This document shows positions 46,159-55,827 of a stretch of 64,000 nucleotides of DNA, piece by piece. Below the pieces are notes generated by a model that made no database searches, was not told the DNA's origin, and saw only the letters and a program-made list of their open reading frames with translations. The stretch is taken from contig OX638322.1 in the NCBI GenBank assembly GCA_951812575.1, forward strand, positions 1,173,925 to 1,237,924, given 5' to 3'. The translations under genes were made by a program, and so were the position numbers. The DNA comes from Candidatus Binatia bacterium. GTDB taxonomy: Bacteria; Desulfobacterota; Binatia; Bin18. Numbering within the stretch: position 1 is the first letter of the stretch; each line of letters begins with the position of its first letter.

Positions 46159-46274
46159 AATAGGCCAACTCTATCGAGGCGGCCTGGGCGTCGCAAGCGC
46201 ACAGGTGCGGAGCGTTTCTCCGGGAGACGGTGTGCTCCGTTGCTCTCCTGGGCGCGGCGTGTCACCATGCGCGT

Positions 46275-47597
46275 ATGAGCCAGCGGATCGATCAGGCCAG
46301 GACGATTGTGCAGATGCTGCACCGACATGGCCATACGGCTTATTTTGCCGGTGGCTGTGTGCGGGATCGCCTCCTTGGCATTCCGGCCAAAGACTTCGAT
46401 ATCACCACGGATGCCCGGACCGTCGAGATCCGGAAGATATTTTCGCAGACGATCCCGGTCGGGGCGCAGTTCGGCGTTATCCTCGTTGTCCTGGAGGGTG
46501 TTCCCTATGAGGTGGCAACGTTTCGGGCGGATGGGGCCTATCATGATGGCCGTCACCCGGTAGCGGTCCGCTTCAGCACGGCCCGGGAGGACGCGCTGAG
46601 ACGCGATTTCACGATTAACGGCATGTTCTTTGACCCGCTGACGGACACGGTTATCGATTATGTGGACGGGCAGGCAGACCTGCACAACCGGATCATTCGG
46701 GCCATTGGGAAGCCGACGGCGCGTTTTCACGAGGACCGCATACGCCTGCTGCGAGCCGTCCGCTTTGCCGCCCGGCTGGGCTTCGCTATTGAGCCCGAGA
46801 CCTGGCGGGCCGTGGGCCAGTTCGCTCCGACGCTGACCGACATGGCCTGGGAGCGGATCGGCGACGAGATAGTGAAACTCCTGACCGAGGGCGGCGCCCA
46901 CTCGGGGATGAAGCTGTTGGCGGAGTCGGGCCTGCTGGCGGCCGTGCTGCCCGAGGTTCTGGCGCTACGCGGGGTGGCACAGTCACCCGATTTTCATCCC
47001 GAGGGCGATGTATTTATTCACACGCTGTTAGTTCTGCACCATCTCGACACCCTGGAGCAGCCGAGCGAGAGCTTGGCCCTGGGCGCGCTGCTCCACGATA
47101 TCGCCAAACCCCACTGCCAGCAGCGAGCCGGAGAGCGCATCACCTTTCACGGTCACTGCGAGTCCGGCGCGGAGATGGCGGTCGATATCTGTCAGCGTCT
47201 GAAACGCGCGCGCGCGACTTGGGAGCGGGTGGCCTTCCTGGTCAAAAACCACCTGCGTCTGCTCGACGCGCCCCGCATGCGAGCGGCAACGCTCAAACGC
47301 TTTCTCCGCCTCGACGGTATTGAAGAGCTGCTGGAGCTCGCCCGTCTGGACGCCCTGGCGTCGCACGGCAATCTTGAGGCGTATACCTTCTGCCGTCAAA
47401 AACTGCTCGCGCTCGGCCCCGCGGAGTTGCGCCCGCCCCGGTTGCTGAGCGGACGGGACTTGATCCAGCTCGGATTTCAGCCCGGCCCGCAGTTCTCCAG
47501 CATCCTGAGGGCGCTGGAGGAAGCCCAACTCGAAGGCCGGGTGCGCACCCGGCAGGCTGCGCTCTCCTGGGTGCACCAGAACTGGCAGCAGCCCTAA
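46275..47597 (+). CDS. CCA tRNA nucleotidyltransferase / poly(A) polymerase family protein
   Basis: It is 440 residues from ATG 46275 (MSQRIDQARTIVQML). Class II nucleotidyltransferase motifs: FAGGCVRDRLLGI with the acidic pair in KDFDITTDAR, RRDFTINGMFFD, and EDRIRLLRAVRFAARLGF. An HD-type phosphohydrolase segment follows (ALGALLHDIAKPHCQQ). It adds or repairs the tRNA 3' CCA. The exact start is uncertain because no clear ribosome-binding site precedes it. The 3' end overlaps the convergent phoR gene by 4 bp. Confidence 0.9.
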   Translation: MSQRIDQARTIVQMLHRHGHTAYFAGGCVRDRLLGIPAKDFDITTDARTVEIRKIFSQTIPVGAQFGVILVVLEGVPYEVATFRADGAYHDGRHPVAVRFSTAREDALRRDFTINGMFFDPLTDTVIDYVDGQADLHNRIIRAIGKPTARFHEDRIRLLRAVRFAARLGFAIEPETWRAVGQFAPTLTDMAWERIGDEIVKLLTEGGAHSGMKLLAESGLLAAVLPEVLALRGVAQSPDFHPEGDVFIHTLLVLHHLDTLEQPSESLALGALLHDIAKPHCQQRAGERITFHGHCESGAEMAVDICQRLKRARATWERVAFLVKNHLRLLDAPRMRAATLKRFLRLDGIEELLELARLDALASHGNLEAYTFCRQKLLALGPAELRPPRLLSGRDLIQLGFQPGPQFSSILRALEEAQLEGRVRTRQAALSWVHQNWQQP

Positions 47598-49150
47598 GAA
47601 GTCTGAGGAGTGTACTCCGACGCAGGGGACGTAAGCGGCAGGGCGACCCGGACTGTGGTTCCGTGATTGACCCTGCTCTCGATCTGGAGTGCGCCGTTAT
47701 GGGCCATCACAATATGTTTGACAATGGCCAGCCCCAAACCTGTTCCCCCCAACTCGCGGGAACGGGCTTTATCCACCCGGTAAAAACGCTGGGTCAGGCG
47801 CGGGATATCGGCTTCCGGGATGCCACAGCCGGTATCGGCTATGGCAATCTCCAGCCAGTCCTGGCTGCCGTTGCCTGTAACATCAAGGACAGGTTTTGTG
47901 TCAGTTGGGTCTCTTGGGTCCTTGGGGTCCTTTGACTCAACAGACTCAACAGACTCAACAGACTCAACAGACTCAACAGACTCAGCAGCAGGGTGCAGTA
48001 CCGCGCTGACCGTGACCCGACCCTGAGCGGGCGTATATTTGACCGCGTTGTCAATCAGGTTGATCAGGACCTGGTGCAGGCGGTCCCGATCTCCTCTCAC
48101 GGTTGGGAGGGCGGGCGGAAGATGCTGAGAGAGGGTGACCTGCCCCCGCTGGGCTTTCTCCTGTAGCATATCAAACGCTTCCTGGACGAGTTCAGGAATA
48201 TGGAGTTCCTTCCGATGGAGCTCGGCCTGCCCCAATTCCAGGTTGGATAAGGTCAACAAGTCGTCTATGAGGCGGCTAAGGCGTTCCGAGTGCCGGTCAA
48301 TAATCGTAAGGAAGCGGGTCGCGTGCTCGGGATCGTGGAGGGCACCCGTGAGCAGGGTTTCCGCATAGCCCTTGATCGCGGTGAGCGGGGTCCGAAGTTC
48401 GTGCGACACATTGGCCACAAAGTCTGCCCGGATGGATTCGAGCTGTTTGATTGGGGTCAAATCGTGACAGCTTAACACATATCCGCTGGCTGGTGGGCGG
48501 CTTCCCTGAGGCCCTCCATACTCTCCGCTGTGGGGCAGGCGCAAGACGCTCACGGCGAGTTGTCGTGGCTCCCGGCCCTCGACTTCGATTTCCTGGGTGA
48601 CTCCCTCAGCCGATTCGGCGGACAAAAGCTGGTGCAGGACAGGGTGGCGGGAAAATTCCTGAAAGGGCCGCCCCTGCCAGTCTTCCGTTGGGTCCAGGCC
48701 AAACAAGTGCAGAGCGGCCGGGTTCCAGCGCACGATGTTGCCATGCGGATCAAGCACGACAATGCCTTCAGCCATGCTGTGGAGCAGGGCTTCGAGTTCT
48801 TTCTTTTCGTCTTGGAGCTGCTGAAGGTGTCGGCCTTGCGTCGTAAGGAGTCGGGAGAGCCGGTACTCGATGGTGCCCAGCACGTCGTTTTTGCGGACAG
48901 GCAGCGCGGGGAGCAGGGCTCGGCTCGGGGTCACGGAAAGAAAAGCGCTGAGCGCGTTCAAACGTTGCCGCAACTGTGTCCGCTGACGCAGGGCAGTGCC
49001 CAGCGCGGCAATGCCACAGATAAGGGCTGCATACCAGACCCACTGCGGACGTGCGTCCGCGGGAAGGGACAAAAGGAGATAGAGCAGGAGCAGGGCCAGC
49101 AGAGCGAGACCGACCGGAAACAGCACGGCAAAGGTAATATTGTCTCTCAC
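47594..49150 (-). CDS. phoR: phosphate-regulon sensor histidine kinase with repeat insertion in the ATPase domain
   Basis: It is 518 residues, with two N-terminal helices (about 8-55), a PAS domain (SMAEGIVVLDPHGNIVRWNP), H-box SHELRTPLTAIKGYAETLL, N-box DNAVKYTP, G1 DTGCGIP and G2 GTGLGLAIVKH. Residues about 387-417 (S-V-E units then K-D-P units) come from a nonamer repeat and lie between the N-box strand and the G1 strand, inside the catalytic domain. It should phosphorylate PhoB under phosphate limitation. It is the last gene of the Pho cluster. Confidence 0.93.
   Translation of the reverse strand: MRDNITFAVLFPVGLALLALLLLYLLLSLPADARPQWVWYAALICGIAALGTALRQRTQLRQRLNALSAFLSVTPSRALLPALPVRKNDVLGTIEYRLSRLLTTQGRHLQQLQDEKKELEALLHSMAEGIVVLDPHGNIVRWNPAALHLFGLDPTEDWQGRPFQEFSRHPVLHQLLSAESAEGVTQEIEVEGREPRQLAVSVLRLPHSGEYGGPQGSRPPASGYVLSCHDLTPIKQLESIRADFVANVSHELRTPLTAIKGYAETLLTGALHDPEHATRFLTIIDRHSERLSRLIDDLLTLSNLELGQAELHRKELHIPELVQEAFDMLQEKAQRGQVTLSQHLPPALPTVRGDRDRLHQVLINLIDNAVKYTPAQGRVTVSAVLHPAAESVESVESVESVESVESKDPKDPRDPTDTKPVLDVTGNGSQDWLEIAIADTGCGIPEADIPRLTQRFYRVDKARSRELGGTGLGLAIVKHIVMAHNGALQIESRVNHGTTVRVALPLTSPASEYTPQTS
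47899..47992. repeat. nonamer hairpin repeat, locus 8 (inside phoR)
   Basis: Left arm: GGGTCTCTT, GGGTCCTTG, GGGTCCTTT. Right arm: five GACTCAACA units and GACTCAGCA. In phoR it is read as E-S-V repeated, then K-D-P / R-D-P. Confidence 0.9.
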
Positions 49151-49185
49151 ACGAACGGGCTGCGTTGCATCCGGTAGCTGCGCGA

Positions 49186-49932
49186 TCAGGCCTCGAGCGC
49201 CTCCGGATTAAATTTATACCCAACCCCACGCACGGTCAGCAGCAGACTCGGGTTGGCGTCATCTTGCTCAATACGCTTCCGCAGGCGACGGATATGGACG
49301 TCGACCGTACGGGGCTCAATATAGACGTTATGCCCCCACACCAGATCGAGGATTTGGGTTCGGCTGAAAACGCGGTTGGGGGACTGGACGAAAAATTTGA
49401 GCAGTTCAAACTCGCGCAGCCCCAGTTCGAGCGGATGACCATCGAGCTGCACTTCGTAGGTATCGTAATCGATCTGCAGCCGGCCACGGGCATACATCTG
49501 GTGCGGCTGGTCCGCAGGCGGCCCGTAGGTCCGTCGCAGAACAGCTTTGACCCGAGCGACGAGTTCGCGCGGACTGAAGGGTTTGGTAATGTAGTCGTCC
49601 GCCCCCATTTCGAGGCCCAGAACCTTATCGACCTCGGAGGCGCGCGCCGTCAGCATCAGAATCGGGACGGTGGCCATCTTGTCTTGTGCGCGCAACGTTC
49701 GACACACCTCAAGGCCGGACAGGCCGGGCAGCATGAGGTCGAGAATAATAAGCGCCGGCCGTTCAATAGCAGCAAGACGCAGACTCACTTCGCCGTCACT
49801 CGCTTCGAGGACGGTAAAACCTTCGGTTTCCAGATGATACCGTACCAGGTCGCGGATGTCTTTTTCATCCTCGATGATCAGCACTTTCCGCTTGGACTCG
49901 GCCGCCTCCGCCAGCTGCTGGTGTACCGCCAT
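49186..49932 (-). CDS. phoB: phosphate-regulon response regulator
   Basis: It is 248 residues, with a receiver domain (VLIIEDEKDIRDLV; phosphoacceptor Asp in IILDLMLPG; MADDYITKPFSP-type Lys) and an OmpR/PhoB winged helix (RVFSRTQILDLVWGHNVYIE; RTVDVHIRRLRKRIE). It binds Pho boxes to activate phosphate-scavenging genes. The first 13 residues before KVLIIEDE are extra and may mean the start lies slightly downstream. It overlaps nothing; 35 bp before phoR. Confidence 0.95.
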   Translation of the reverse strand: MAVHQQLAEAAESKRKVLIIEDEKDIRDLVRYHLETEGFTVLEASDGEVSLRLAAIERPALIILDLMLPGLSGLEVCRTLRAQDKMATVPILMLTARASEVDKVLGLEMGADDYITKPFSPRELVARVKAVLRRTYGPPADQPHQMYARGRLQIDYDTYEVQLDGHPLELGLREFELLKFFVQSPNRVFSRTQILDLVWGHNVYIEPRTVDVHIRRLRKRIEQDDANPSLLLTVRGVGYKFNPEALEA

Positions 49933-49945
49933 AGCCTCCTCGGTT

Positions 49946-50701
49946 TTAGACTGACTCGGGTAAGGGCGAGAGGTGGCGTATACTCTTGCCCTTGGCCAGA
50001 TAGATCACCATCTCGGCGATATTGGTGGCGTGGTCTGCCACCCGCTCAAGGTATTTGGCAATAAACAATATCCGCATGGCGCGGGGGGCGTATTCGGGTT
50101 CCTGCCGCATCTGAGACAGCATGGTGTTGAAGATCTGCGCGGTTAAATCATCGATCCGGTCATCGCGCTGACACACACTCAGGGCCAAGTCGGGCGCCTC
50201 AGCCACAAAATCGCCGAGTTTATCTCCGAGGGTAATACGCGTATCGGAGGTGGCGGTGACATCAGAGGAGGACTGCAAGAAAGCGTCGAGACTATCGCGC
50301 AGCATGGCCCGGGCGCCCTCGGCCATTTCGGGTAATTCCGGCCGCGGGGCGAGGGGCGCTTCCTGATTGAGCTCAATTGCCCGCTCACAGATATTCTCGG
50401 CGATATCGCCGATGCGCTCGAGATCGGTGGAAATCCGCAGACTGGTGGTAATAAAACGCAGATCCCGCGCGGCCGGCTGATGCAGGGCAAGGAGACGGAT
50501 ACAGGCTTCATCAATGGCAACATCAAGATAGTTGACCATATGGTCACGCTCTATGACCTCATGGGCGGTCTGCGAGTCGCGCTCGACGAACGAGTTGAAA
50601 GCGTCTCCGATCTGCTTTTCAACCAGCCCGCCCATTTCCAACACCTTGGCCCGAAGCTGCTGGAGTTCTTCTTCGTATTGGCTATCCGTATGAAGTGGCA
50701 T
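49946..50701 (-). CDS. phoU: phosphate signalling accessory protein
   Basis: It is 251 residues, two three-helix PhoU repeats: MGGLVEKQIGDAFNSF...VNYLDVAIDE, RFITTSLRISTDLERIGD, NICERAI, and in repeat 2 RAMRILFIAKYLERVADHAT with NIAEM. These D/E-x-x-x-D motifs bind metal clusters. PhoU links PstSCAB activity to PhoR inhibition. It is 13 bp downstream of pstB and 13 bp upstream of phoB. Confidence 0.95.
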   Translation of the reverse strand: MPLHTDSQYEEELQQLRAKVLEMGGLVEKQIGDAFNSFVERDSQTAHEVIERDHMVNYLDVAIDEACIRLLALHQPAARDLRFITTSLRISTDLERIGDIAENICERAIELNQEAPLAPRPELPEMAEGARAMLRDSLDAFLQSSSDVTATSDTRITLGDKLGDFVAEAPDLALSVCQRDDRIDDLTAQIFNTMLSQMRQEPEYAPRAMRILFIAKYLERVADHATNIAEMVIYLAKGKSIRHLSPLPESV

Positions 50702-50714
50702 AAGGCCTCCGCTT

Positions 50715-51572
50715 CTAGCCGAATCGGCCGGTAATATAGTCTTCCGTGGCCTGTTTTTCCGGGGTCGTAAATAGTTTTTCGGTCCCCCCGAACTCTATCA
50801 ACTCACCCAAATACATAAAAGCGGTGAAATCCGAGACCCGTGCGGCCTGCTGCATATTGTGGGTGACGATGACAATCGTATACTGCTTTTTCAGCTCATG
50901 AATGAGTTCCTCAATTTTTGTCGTGGCAATCGGATCCAGGGCGGAGCAGGGTTCATCCATCAGGACGACTTCGGGCTCAACCGCAATGGTCCGGGCGATG
51001 CACAGGCGTTGGTGCTGCCCACCGGATAAACCCAGCGCATTGTCGTGCAGCCGATCCTTGGCTTCTTCCCACAGCGCCGCGTTGCGCAGGCTCTTCTCGA
51101 CAATGTCGTCGAGCTGCGCCTTGTTGTGAATTCCGAGCACCCGCGGCCCGTAAGCCACGTTTTCGTAGATGGTCTTGGGAAAGGGATTCGGCTTTTGGAA
51201 CACCATGCCGACCCGTTTGCGCAGCTCGGTGACGTCCAGGGTTTGATCAAGAATTTGGATGCCACCCACGATAATACTGCCGCTGGTCGTACAGCCATCG
51301 ATCAGGTCGTTCAGACGGTTCAGACAGCGCAGCAGGGTGGACTTGCCACAACCCGACGGGCCTATGAAGGCCGTCACCTGGCCTTTGGCAATATCCATAT
51401 TGATATGCTTGAGGGTCTGGGTCGTGCCGTCGTAGCTAAGACACACGTCCCGAATTTCGACTTCCACAGTGTTGCGCGTACCAAGTGCCGTAGGGTCATG
51501 ACCGTTGCCCGAATCCGGTCGCGGCGGCAAGGTGACGGCATGGCCGACTGGGGATTTTTCCTGGCTTTCCAT
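50715..51572 (-). CDS. pstB: phosphate ABC transporter ATP-binding protein
   Basis: It is 285 residues from ATG 51572, preceded by GGAGG. Walker [20 protein letters not shown], signature [16 protein letters not shown], Walker [14 protein letters not shown] and the H-loop [10 protein letters not shown] are intact. The N-terminal 35 residues before [10 protein letters not shown] are longer than usual and low-complexity. It energises phosphate import. Confidence 0.96.
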   Translation of the reverse strand: MESQEKSPVGHAVTLPPRPDSGNGHDPTALGTRNTVEVEIRDVCLSYDGTTQTLKHINMDIAKGQVTAFIGPSGCGKSTLLRCLNRLNDLIDGCTTSGSIIVGGIQILDQTLDVTELRKRVGMVFQKPNPFPKTIYENVAYGPRVLGIHNKAQLDDIVEKSLRNAALWEEAKDRLHDNALGLSGGQHQRLCIARTIAVEPEVVLMDEPCSALDPIATTKIEELIHELKKQYTIVIVTHNMQQAARVSDFTAFMYLGELIEFGGTEKLFTTPEKQATEDYITGRFG

Positions 51573-51585
51573 GCTAATCCTCCCT

Positions 51586-53325
51586 TTAGAAGGCGCCAAA
51601 GCGTAGGCGGCTGCGTAAGCGGTTCCGAATCGCAATCGCAGCCAGGTTCAAGGCAATGACAATCACAATCAGCAGCAGGGTCGTCATAAAGACCATAGGC
51701 TTGGCCGCCTCGACATTCGGCGACTGAAAACCGACATCGTAAATATGAAACCCCAGGTGCATGAATTTTCGTTCCAGGTGAAAGAACGGCCAGTGGCCGT
51801 CAACGGGCAGGGTTGGGGCCAGTTTGACAACGCCGGTGATCATCAGCGGAGCGACTTCCCCGGCGCCGCGGGCCATGGCCAGAATAGTCCCGGTCAGGAT
51901 GCCCGGCAACGCGCCGGGAATAACGATTTTTCGCAGGGTCTCCCATTTGGTCGCGCCCAGGGCCAAGGAGCCCTCCCGCCATTCTGTGGGGATGGAGGAC
52001 AGCGATTCTTCTGTTGCGACAATAACCACCGGGACGGTCAGCAAGGCCAAGGTCAACGAGGCCCATAGAATCCCGCCGGTTCCATAGGTCGGGGTGGGGA
52101 GAGAATCCTGGTAGAAGAGCTGGTCCAGCGACCCGCCGATCACATACACAAAAAACCCCAGGCCGAAGACGCCAAACACAATCGAGGGCACCCCGGCAAG
52201 ATTGTTGACCGCGATCCGGACGGCGCGAACCAGGGGACCCTGCTTGGCATACTCGCGCAGATACAGGGCGGCAACCACGCCAAAGGGGACCACCACAATA
52301 CTCATGATGATGACCATCATGACCGTCCCGAAAATAGCGGGGAACACGCCGCCTTCGGTGTTTGCCTCGCGCGGGTCTTCCCAAAAGAATTCCCAGAAGC
52401 GCGTCACATACAGGCCGAGGCGTTCCAACCAGTTCATATTATTGGGCAGAAAGCCGCGCACCACACCGGCAATGGCCAGCTCTTTCTCTTTGCCGTTAAT
52501 GTCCTGCACAGTAATGTGATAGCGTGAGTTTTCCTGGTATAGGGCCGCGAGCTCTTGGGCCTTTTCCTCATAGACCTGTTGCCAGGAGGCTATTTCCTGC
52601 TCAAGGCCGGCGACTTTTTCGGCGGCCCGGGTCGGATCGGTTTCCCGGCGTTGCGTCCGCTTGACCTCAATGCGCAGTTGTTCGAGGTCGTAGTTGATAT
52701 CCCCGATATCCTTCTTTTCGATGGCGTGGATATCATCCAGCGTCGCTTGCGTCCTGGCGTGGAGTTCGAGGAATTTTGGCCAGGCCTGGTCAAAGCCCTC
52801 GGCGACGATTTCGCCGTCCTGCCGCACCGTGGTGAGAAAGCCAAAAAACGGACCCCATTCATACCGTTCCAAATAAATCACCTGCTCGGGAAACGCATGC
52901 CCGGTCATCAGGCTGTCATCCACCCAGCGAAAATCGGAGCCGTACAGGTCACGGTTGGCGACCTGGAATTGCGTCCGGTAGTATTCCCGGACGTCTCCGG
53001 TCTGTTGCGGAATAGCCTCCTGAGCACGGACCGCCCCCAGGAGCTTTTGTCCGTTCTGAAGGTCAACGGCTCTGAGTTGATCGGGCCAAAAGAACCCGAG
53101 CGCATTGGCCCCAACGATCCAGATTAAGGCAGCGATCATGAGCAAACTGAAAGCCAGGGTTCCCCCCGTCATCCAGATAAACGGGTCGCCGCTGCGTAGA
53201 AAGCCTTTGAAGAGGACACGTGTCCTCCAATGAGTCTGTGTAATGCTGGACACGTGTCCTCTTTTGAACATGCCACCTCCCGATGCGTGTGGCGCTACGG
53301 GTGCCGGAGGATTAAATGCGGCCAT
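51586..53325 (-). CDS. pstA: phosphate ABC transporter permease with long periplasmic coiled-coil region
   Basis: Several starts are possible: TTG 53352, ATG 53325 or ATG 53271. The last follows GGGAGGTGGC closely and would fall inside the palindromic element. With 53325 it is 579 residues. A first helix (about 50-75) is followed by a periplasmic region with a coiled coil ([17 protein letters not shown]...), then six membrane helices with the permease EAA-like loop ([18 protein letters not shown]). Residues about 21-38 ([18 protein letters not shown]) are encoded by the element. It pairs with PstC. Confidence 0.9.
   Translation of the reverse strand: MAAFNPPAPVAPHASGGGMFKRGHVSSITQTHWRTRVLFKGFLRSGDPFIWMTGGTLAFSLLMIAALIWIVGANALGFFWPDQLRAVDLQNGQKLLGAVRAQEAIPQQTGDVREYYRTQFQVANRDLYGSDFRWVDDSLMTGHAFPEQVIYLERYEWGPFFGFLTTVRQDGEIVAEGFDQAWPKFLELHARTQATLDDIHAIEKKDIGDINYDLEQLRIEVKRTQRRETDPTRAAEKVAGLEQEIASWQQVYEEKAQELAALYQENSRYHITVQDINGKEKELAIAGVVRGFLPNNMNWLERLGLYVTRFWEFFWEDPREANTEGGVFPAIFGTVMMVIIMSIVVVPFGVVAALYLREYAKQGPLVRAVRIAVNNLAGVPSIVFGVFGLGFFVYVIGGSLDQLFYQDSLPTPTYGTGGILWASLTLALLTVPVVIVATEESLSSIPTEWREGSLALGATKWETLRKIVIPGALPGILTGTILAMARGAGEVAPLMITGVVKLAPTLPVDGHWPFFHLERKFMHLGFHIYDVGFQSPNVEAAKPMVFMTTLLLIVIVIALNLAAIAIRNRLRSRLRFGAF
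53211..53266. repeat. 55-bp palindromic element, copy 5 (5' end of pstA)
   Basis: The arms GAAGAGGACACGTGTCC and GGACACGTGTCCTCTTT enclose TCCAATGAGTCTGTGTAATGCT. Compared with the main consensus both arms carry GGACACG where others have GTAAACG, so pairing is kept. It is in frame in pstA. Confidence 0.88.
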
Positions 53326-55645
53326 AACGGTCTCGTAAGCGCTGGCGGACAACTTCCGCCGCAGTATTGACCAGAAACGTTAAAATAAAGAGGAGCAGGG
53401 CGGCCAAAAAGAGGATGCGGTAGAGCGTCCCGCCGTGGGGCGCTTCCGGGATTTCCACCGCGATATTCGCCGATAGGGCGCGGAAGCCCGTAAAAGGATC
53501 AAAATCCATGACGGGCGTATTACCGGTGGCCATCAGGACAATCATGGTTTCCCCGACCGCCCGGCCAAAGCCGATCATAATCGCCGAGAACACACCCGGG
53601 CTGGCCGTCGGCAGCACGACCCGCAGGGCGGTTTGCCAGCGCGTCGCCCCAAGCGCTAACGAGCCTGAAATAAGATGCTGGGGCACGTTGGAAAAGGCAT
53701 CTTCACATATGGTGTAGATAATGGGGATAACGGCAAAGCCCATCGCAAAACCCACAACCAGGGAGTTGCGGGGGTCGTACCGCACCCCGGTGGTGTCGTA
53801 CAGCCACTGGGGGAAATCGCCGGCGAAAAAGGCCGCCTCAAGCGGATTGTCAAGCAGGACACACACATAGATGGTGAGCATGAGCAGCGGGCCCAGAAAC
53901 ACGAGTTCCGTGCCCGGTTTCAGGCTGCTGCGAAATCCAAGCGGCAGCAGCCGCCAGGCAAACGAGGCGCCCAAGGTCACCAGGGGCAGTGCAATAAACA
54001 GCAGCAGCAGGGCGGGCACCATGTCGGCCACCAGGGGCGCCAGCCACAGACCGGCGAAAAAGCCGAGCACGACGCTGGGCAGGGCGGCCATCACCTCAAC
54101 CGAGGGCTTAACCATATTGCGTAGGCGCGGGTGCATGAACTGGGAGGTATATATCGCGCCGCACAAACTGAGGGGAATGGCTAGCAGCAGAGCGTAAAAT
54201 GTTCCTTTTAAGGTCCCGTAGGCCAGTGGGGAGAGGCTGAATTTCGGCTCAAAATCGTCCGTTCCACTGCTGGACTGCCAGGTATAGTCCGGGGCGTCAT
54301 AGCCCTCGTACCATATCTTCCCGAACAGGGCCGAGAGGGTGATCTCGGGATGAGGGTTGTCAACCGCCCAGTTGTACAGCTGGCCTTCTTGATTGAGAGC
54401 GATGATACCATTTGTCCGGGGGGCATAGGCGAGCTGCGTAATCGGGCTGCCGGTTGTGTCACGGCTCAACATAGTGGCTTCAGTGGTGGAATACTGTATA
54501 CGAACCGTGCCGTTGGTATCGCCGGTCACGAAGCCTTTATTCCGTGGAGAGGGGGAGATGGTCGTGATGGCTGCGTCGTGGGACTGCATGACATGAATTT
54601 CACGGAAGGGAAGTTCGGCCGGATTGTCCTGATCGCGCACCTGGAACCAGACACTCACCCCCCCGGCGCCATCTCCCATGACCAGAGAGCGGTCGCCAAT
54701 CAACCAGGCCATTACCCGAACGGGAGCCCGCTCTTGACTCCGCAAGCGCGGCATGACCTGGGGCGTGGCGGCGTTGCGAATATCCCAATGGATCACTTCG
54801 CCGGTTTCTAACGCGGCAAAGACGTTCCGCTGTTCCGCATCCAACGTCAACGCTGTCGCGTCCGCATCCAGCGCAACTGAGAGCTCTGTGCGGTGTTCCG
54901 ATACTTGGGGTTCGCCTAAGAACGATTCTTCGATTGTCCGGGACAGAAAGAGGAGGGTGCGTGGGCCGAGCAGGGCGGCCAGGGTCATCTTCTCCTCGTC
55001 TTCGCTGGTGCTCTGATAAGCCAGAGCACGAATAGCACGGCCCTGCGGGTCAAGGACAATCGCCTCATCTTCCGTGACCTGAGGCGTGCTGATGCGGGTC
55101 TTGCCCTCAAACGAGACCGGGAAGGAGATCGTCAGGGGAATAACGACACCGTCAGCGGTTCCGAGCGCGGCGGTGTGGGTCAGGTTGCGATAGTGGACCG
55201 CCGTGATCTGTCGTCCCTGCAGGGCTTGGATCTCATAACGCTGGAGGAGGCGGTTGTCTGAGAGGGAGAGAAAATCAACCGTTCCCGCCTGGGTAATGGT
55301 GTAGGCGATCTCTCGATATTCATCGATGCCCAGAGCCAAGACATCCGCATGAGGCCCCTTGCCGACCAGATGGGTCAACGGAATTGGCGGGGTCTCAAGC
55401 TCCGCAGTGGGTGCCTTCCAGAGGGGTAAGGTTTCGGCCACGATCACAAAGAGAATAGCGGCAATACTCAGAATAACGGCAAAGCCACCAGCGGTGATCA
55501 GAATAGTCGCAGCCTTATCAACCAGCTTTTTCCGCTGGAGTCGGCTTTTATCTTCAGTCGCCGAGAGACGAACGCCGACCGGCTGCGCTCCGTTTGCGAC
55601 CGGCAGCGATGACGGTTGGGATGGACGTTCCTGCGTCTCCGGCAT
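53312..55645 (-). CDS. pstC: phosphate ABC transporter permease with periplasmic beta-propeller-like domain
   Basis: It is 777 residues, more than twice the minimal PstC. One helix (about 45-70, TILITAGGFAVILSIAAILF) precedes a large extracytoplasmic region (about 85-430) with WD40/propeller-like strands (AIRALAYQSTSEDEEKM; VIHWDIRNAATPQVM). The C-terminal 330 residues carry six helices with the permease loop LGATRWQTALRVVLPTASPG. Similar long PstC proteins occur in gammaproteobacteria. Its end overlaps the pstA start region. Confidence 0.9.
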   Translation of the reverse strand: MPETQERPSQPSSLPVANGAQPVGVRLSATEDKSRLQRKKLVDKAATILITAGGFAVILSIAAILFVIVAETLPLWKAPTAELETPPIPLTHLVGKGPHADVLALGIDEYREIAYTITQAGTVDFLSLSDNRLLQRYEIQALQGRQITAVHYRNLTHTAALGTADGVVIPLTISFPVSFEGKTRISTPQVTEDEAIVLDPQGRAIRALAYQSTSEDEEKMTLAALLGPRTLLFLSRTIEESFLGEPQVSEHRTELSVALDADATALTLDAEQRNVFAALETGEVIHWDIRNAATPQVMPRLRSQERAPVRVMAWLIGDRSLVMGDGAGGVSVWFQVRDQDNPAELPFREIHVMQSHDAAITTISPSPRNKGFVTGDTNGTVRIQYSTTEATMLSRDTTGSPITQLAYAPRTNGIIALNQEGQLYNWAVDNPHPEITLSALFGKIWYEGYDAPDYTWQSSSGTDDFEPKFSLSPLAYGTLKGTFYALLLAIPLSLCGAIYTSQFMHPRLRNMVKPSVEVMAALPSVVLGFFAGLWLAPLVADMVPALLLLFIALPLVTLGASFAWRLLPLGFRSSLKPGTELVFLGPLLMLTIYVCVLLDNPLEAAFFAGDFPQWLYDTTGVRYDPRNSLVVGFAMGFAVIPIIYTICEDAFSNVPQHLISGSLALGATRWQTALRVVLPTASPGVFSAIMIGFGRAVGETMIVLMATGNTPVMDFDPFTGFRALSANIAVEIPEAPHGGTLYRILFLAALLLFILTFLVNTAAEVVRQRLRDRYGRI

Positions 55646-55697
55646 GATAGACCTACCTTATGCTATTCTGCGAACAGGGCAAGCGGCGAACGTGAAC

Positions 55698-55754
55698 GAA
55701 AGAGGAAACGTGTCCAGCCTTGTACCTGTTATTGGAGGACACATTTCCTCTTTC
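55698..55754. repeat. 55-bp palindromic element, copy 6 (pstS-pstC gap)
   Basis: The arms GAAAGAGGAAACGTGTCC and GGACACATTTCCTCTTTC enclose AGCCTTGTACCTGTTATT, in the orientation of copies 1 and 2. It is the main content of the 182-bp gap between pstS and pstC. Confidence 0.88.
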
Positions 55755-55827
55755 GAAGAAGGGCGGGGGGAGTCCCCCGCCCTTGTGTTGCTTCATCCTG
55801 GTTCGAACGTGTGCGTAAGAAGGGCGC

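Noticed and set aside
45885..46901. Minus-strand open frame of 338 codons across the murF-CCA-transferase junction
   Set aside because: It overlaps two well-supported genes in other frames and has no motif.
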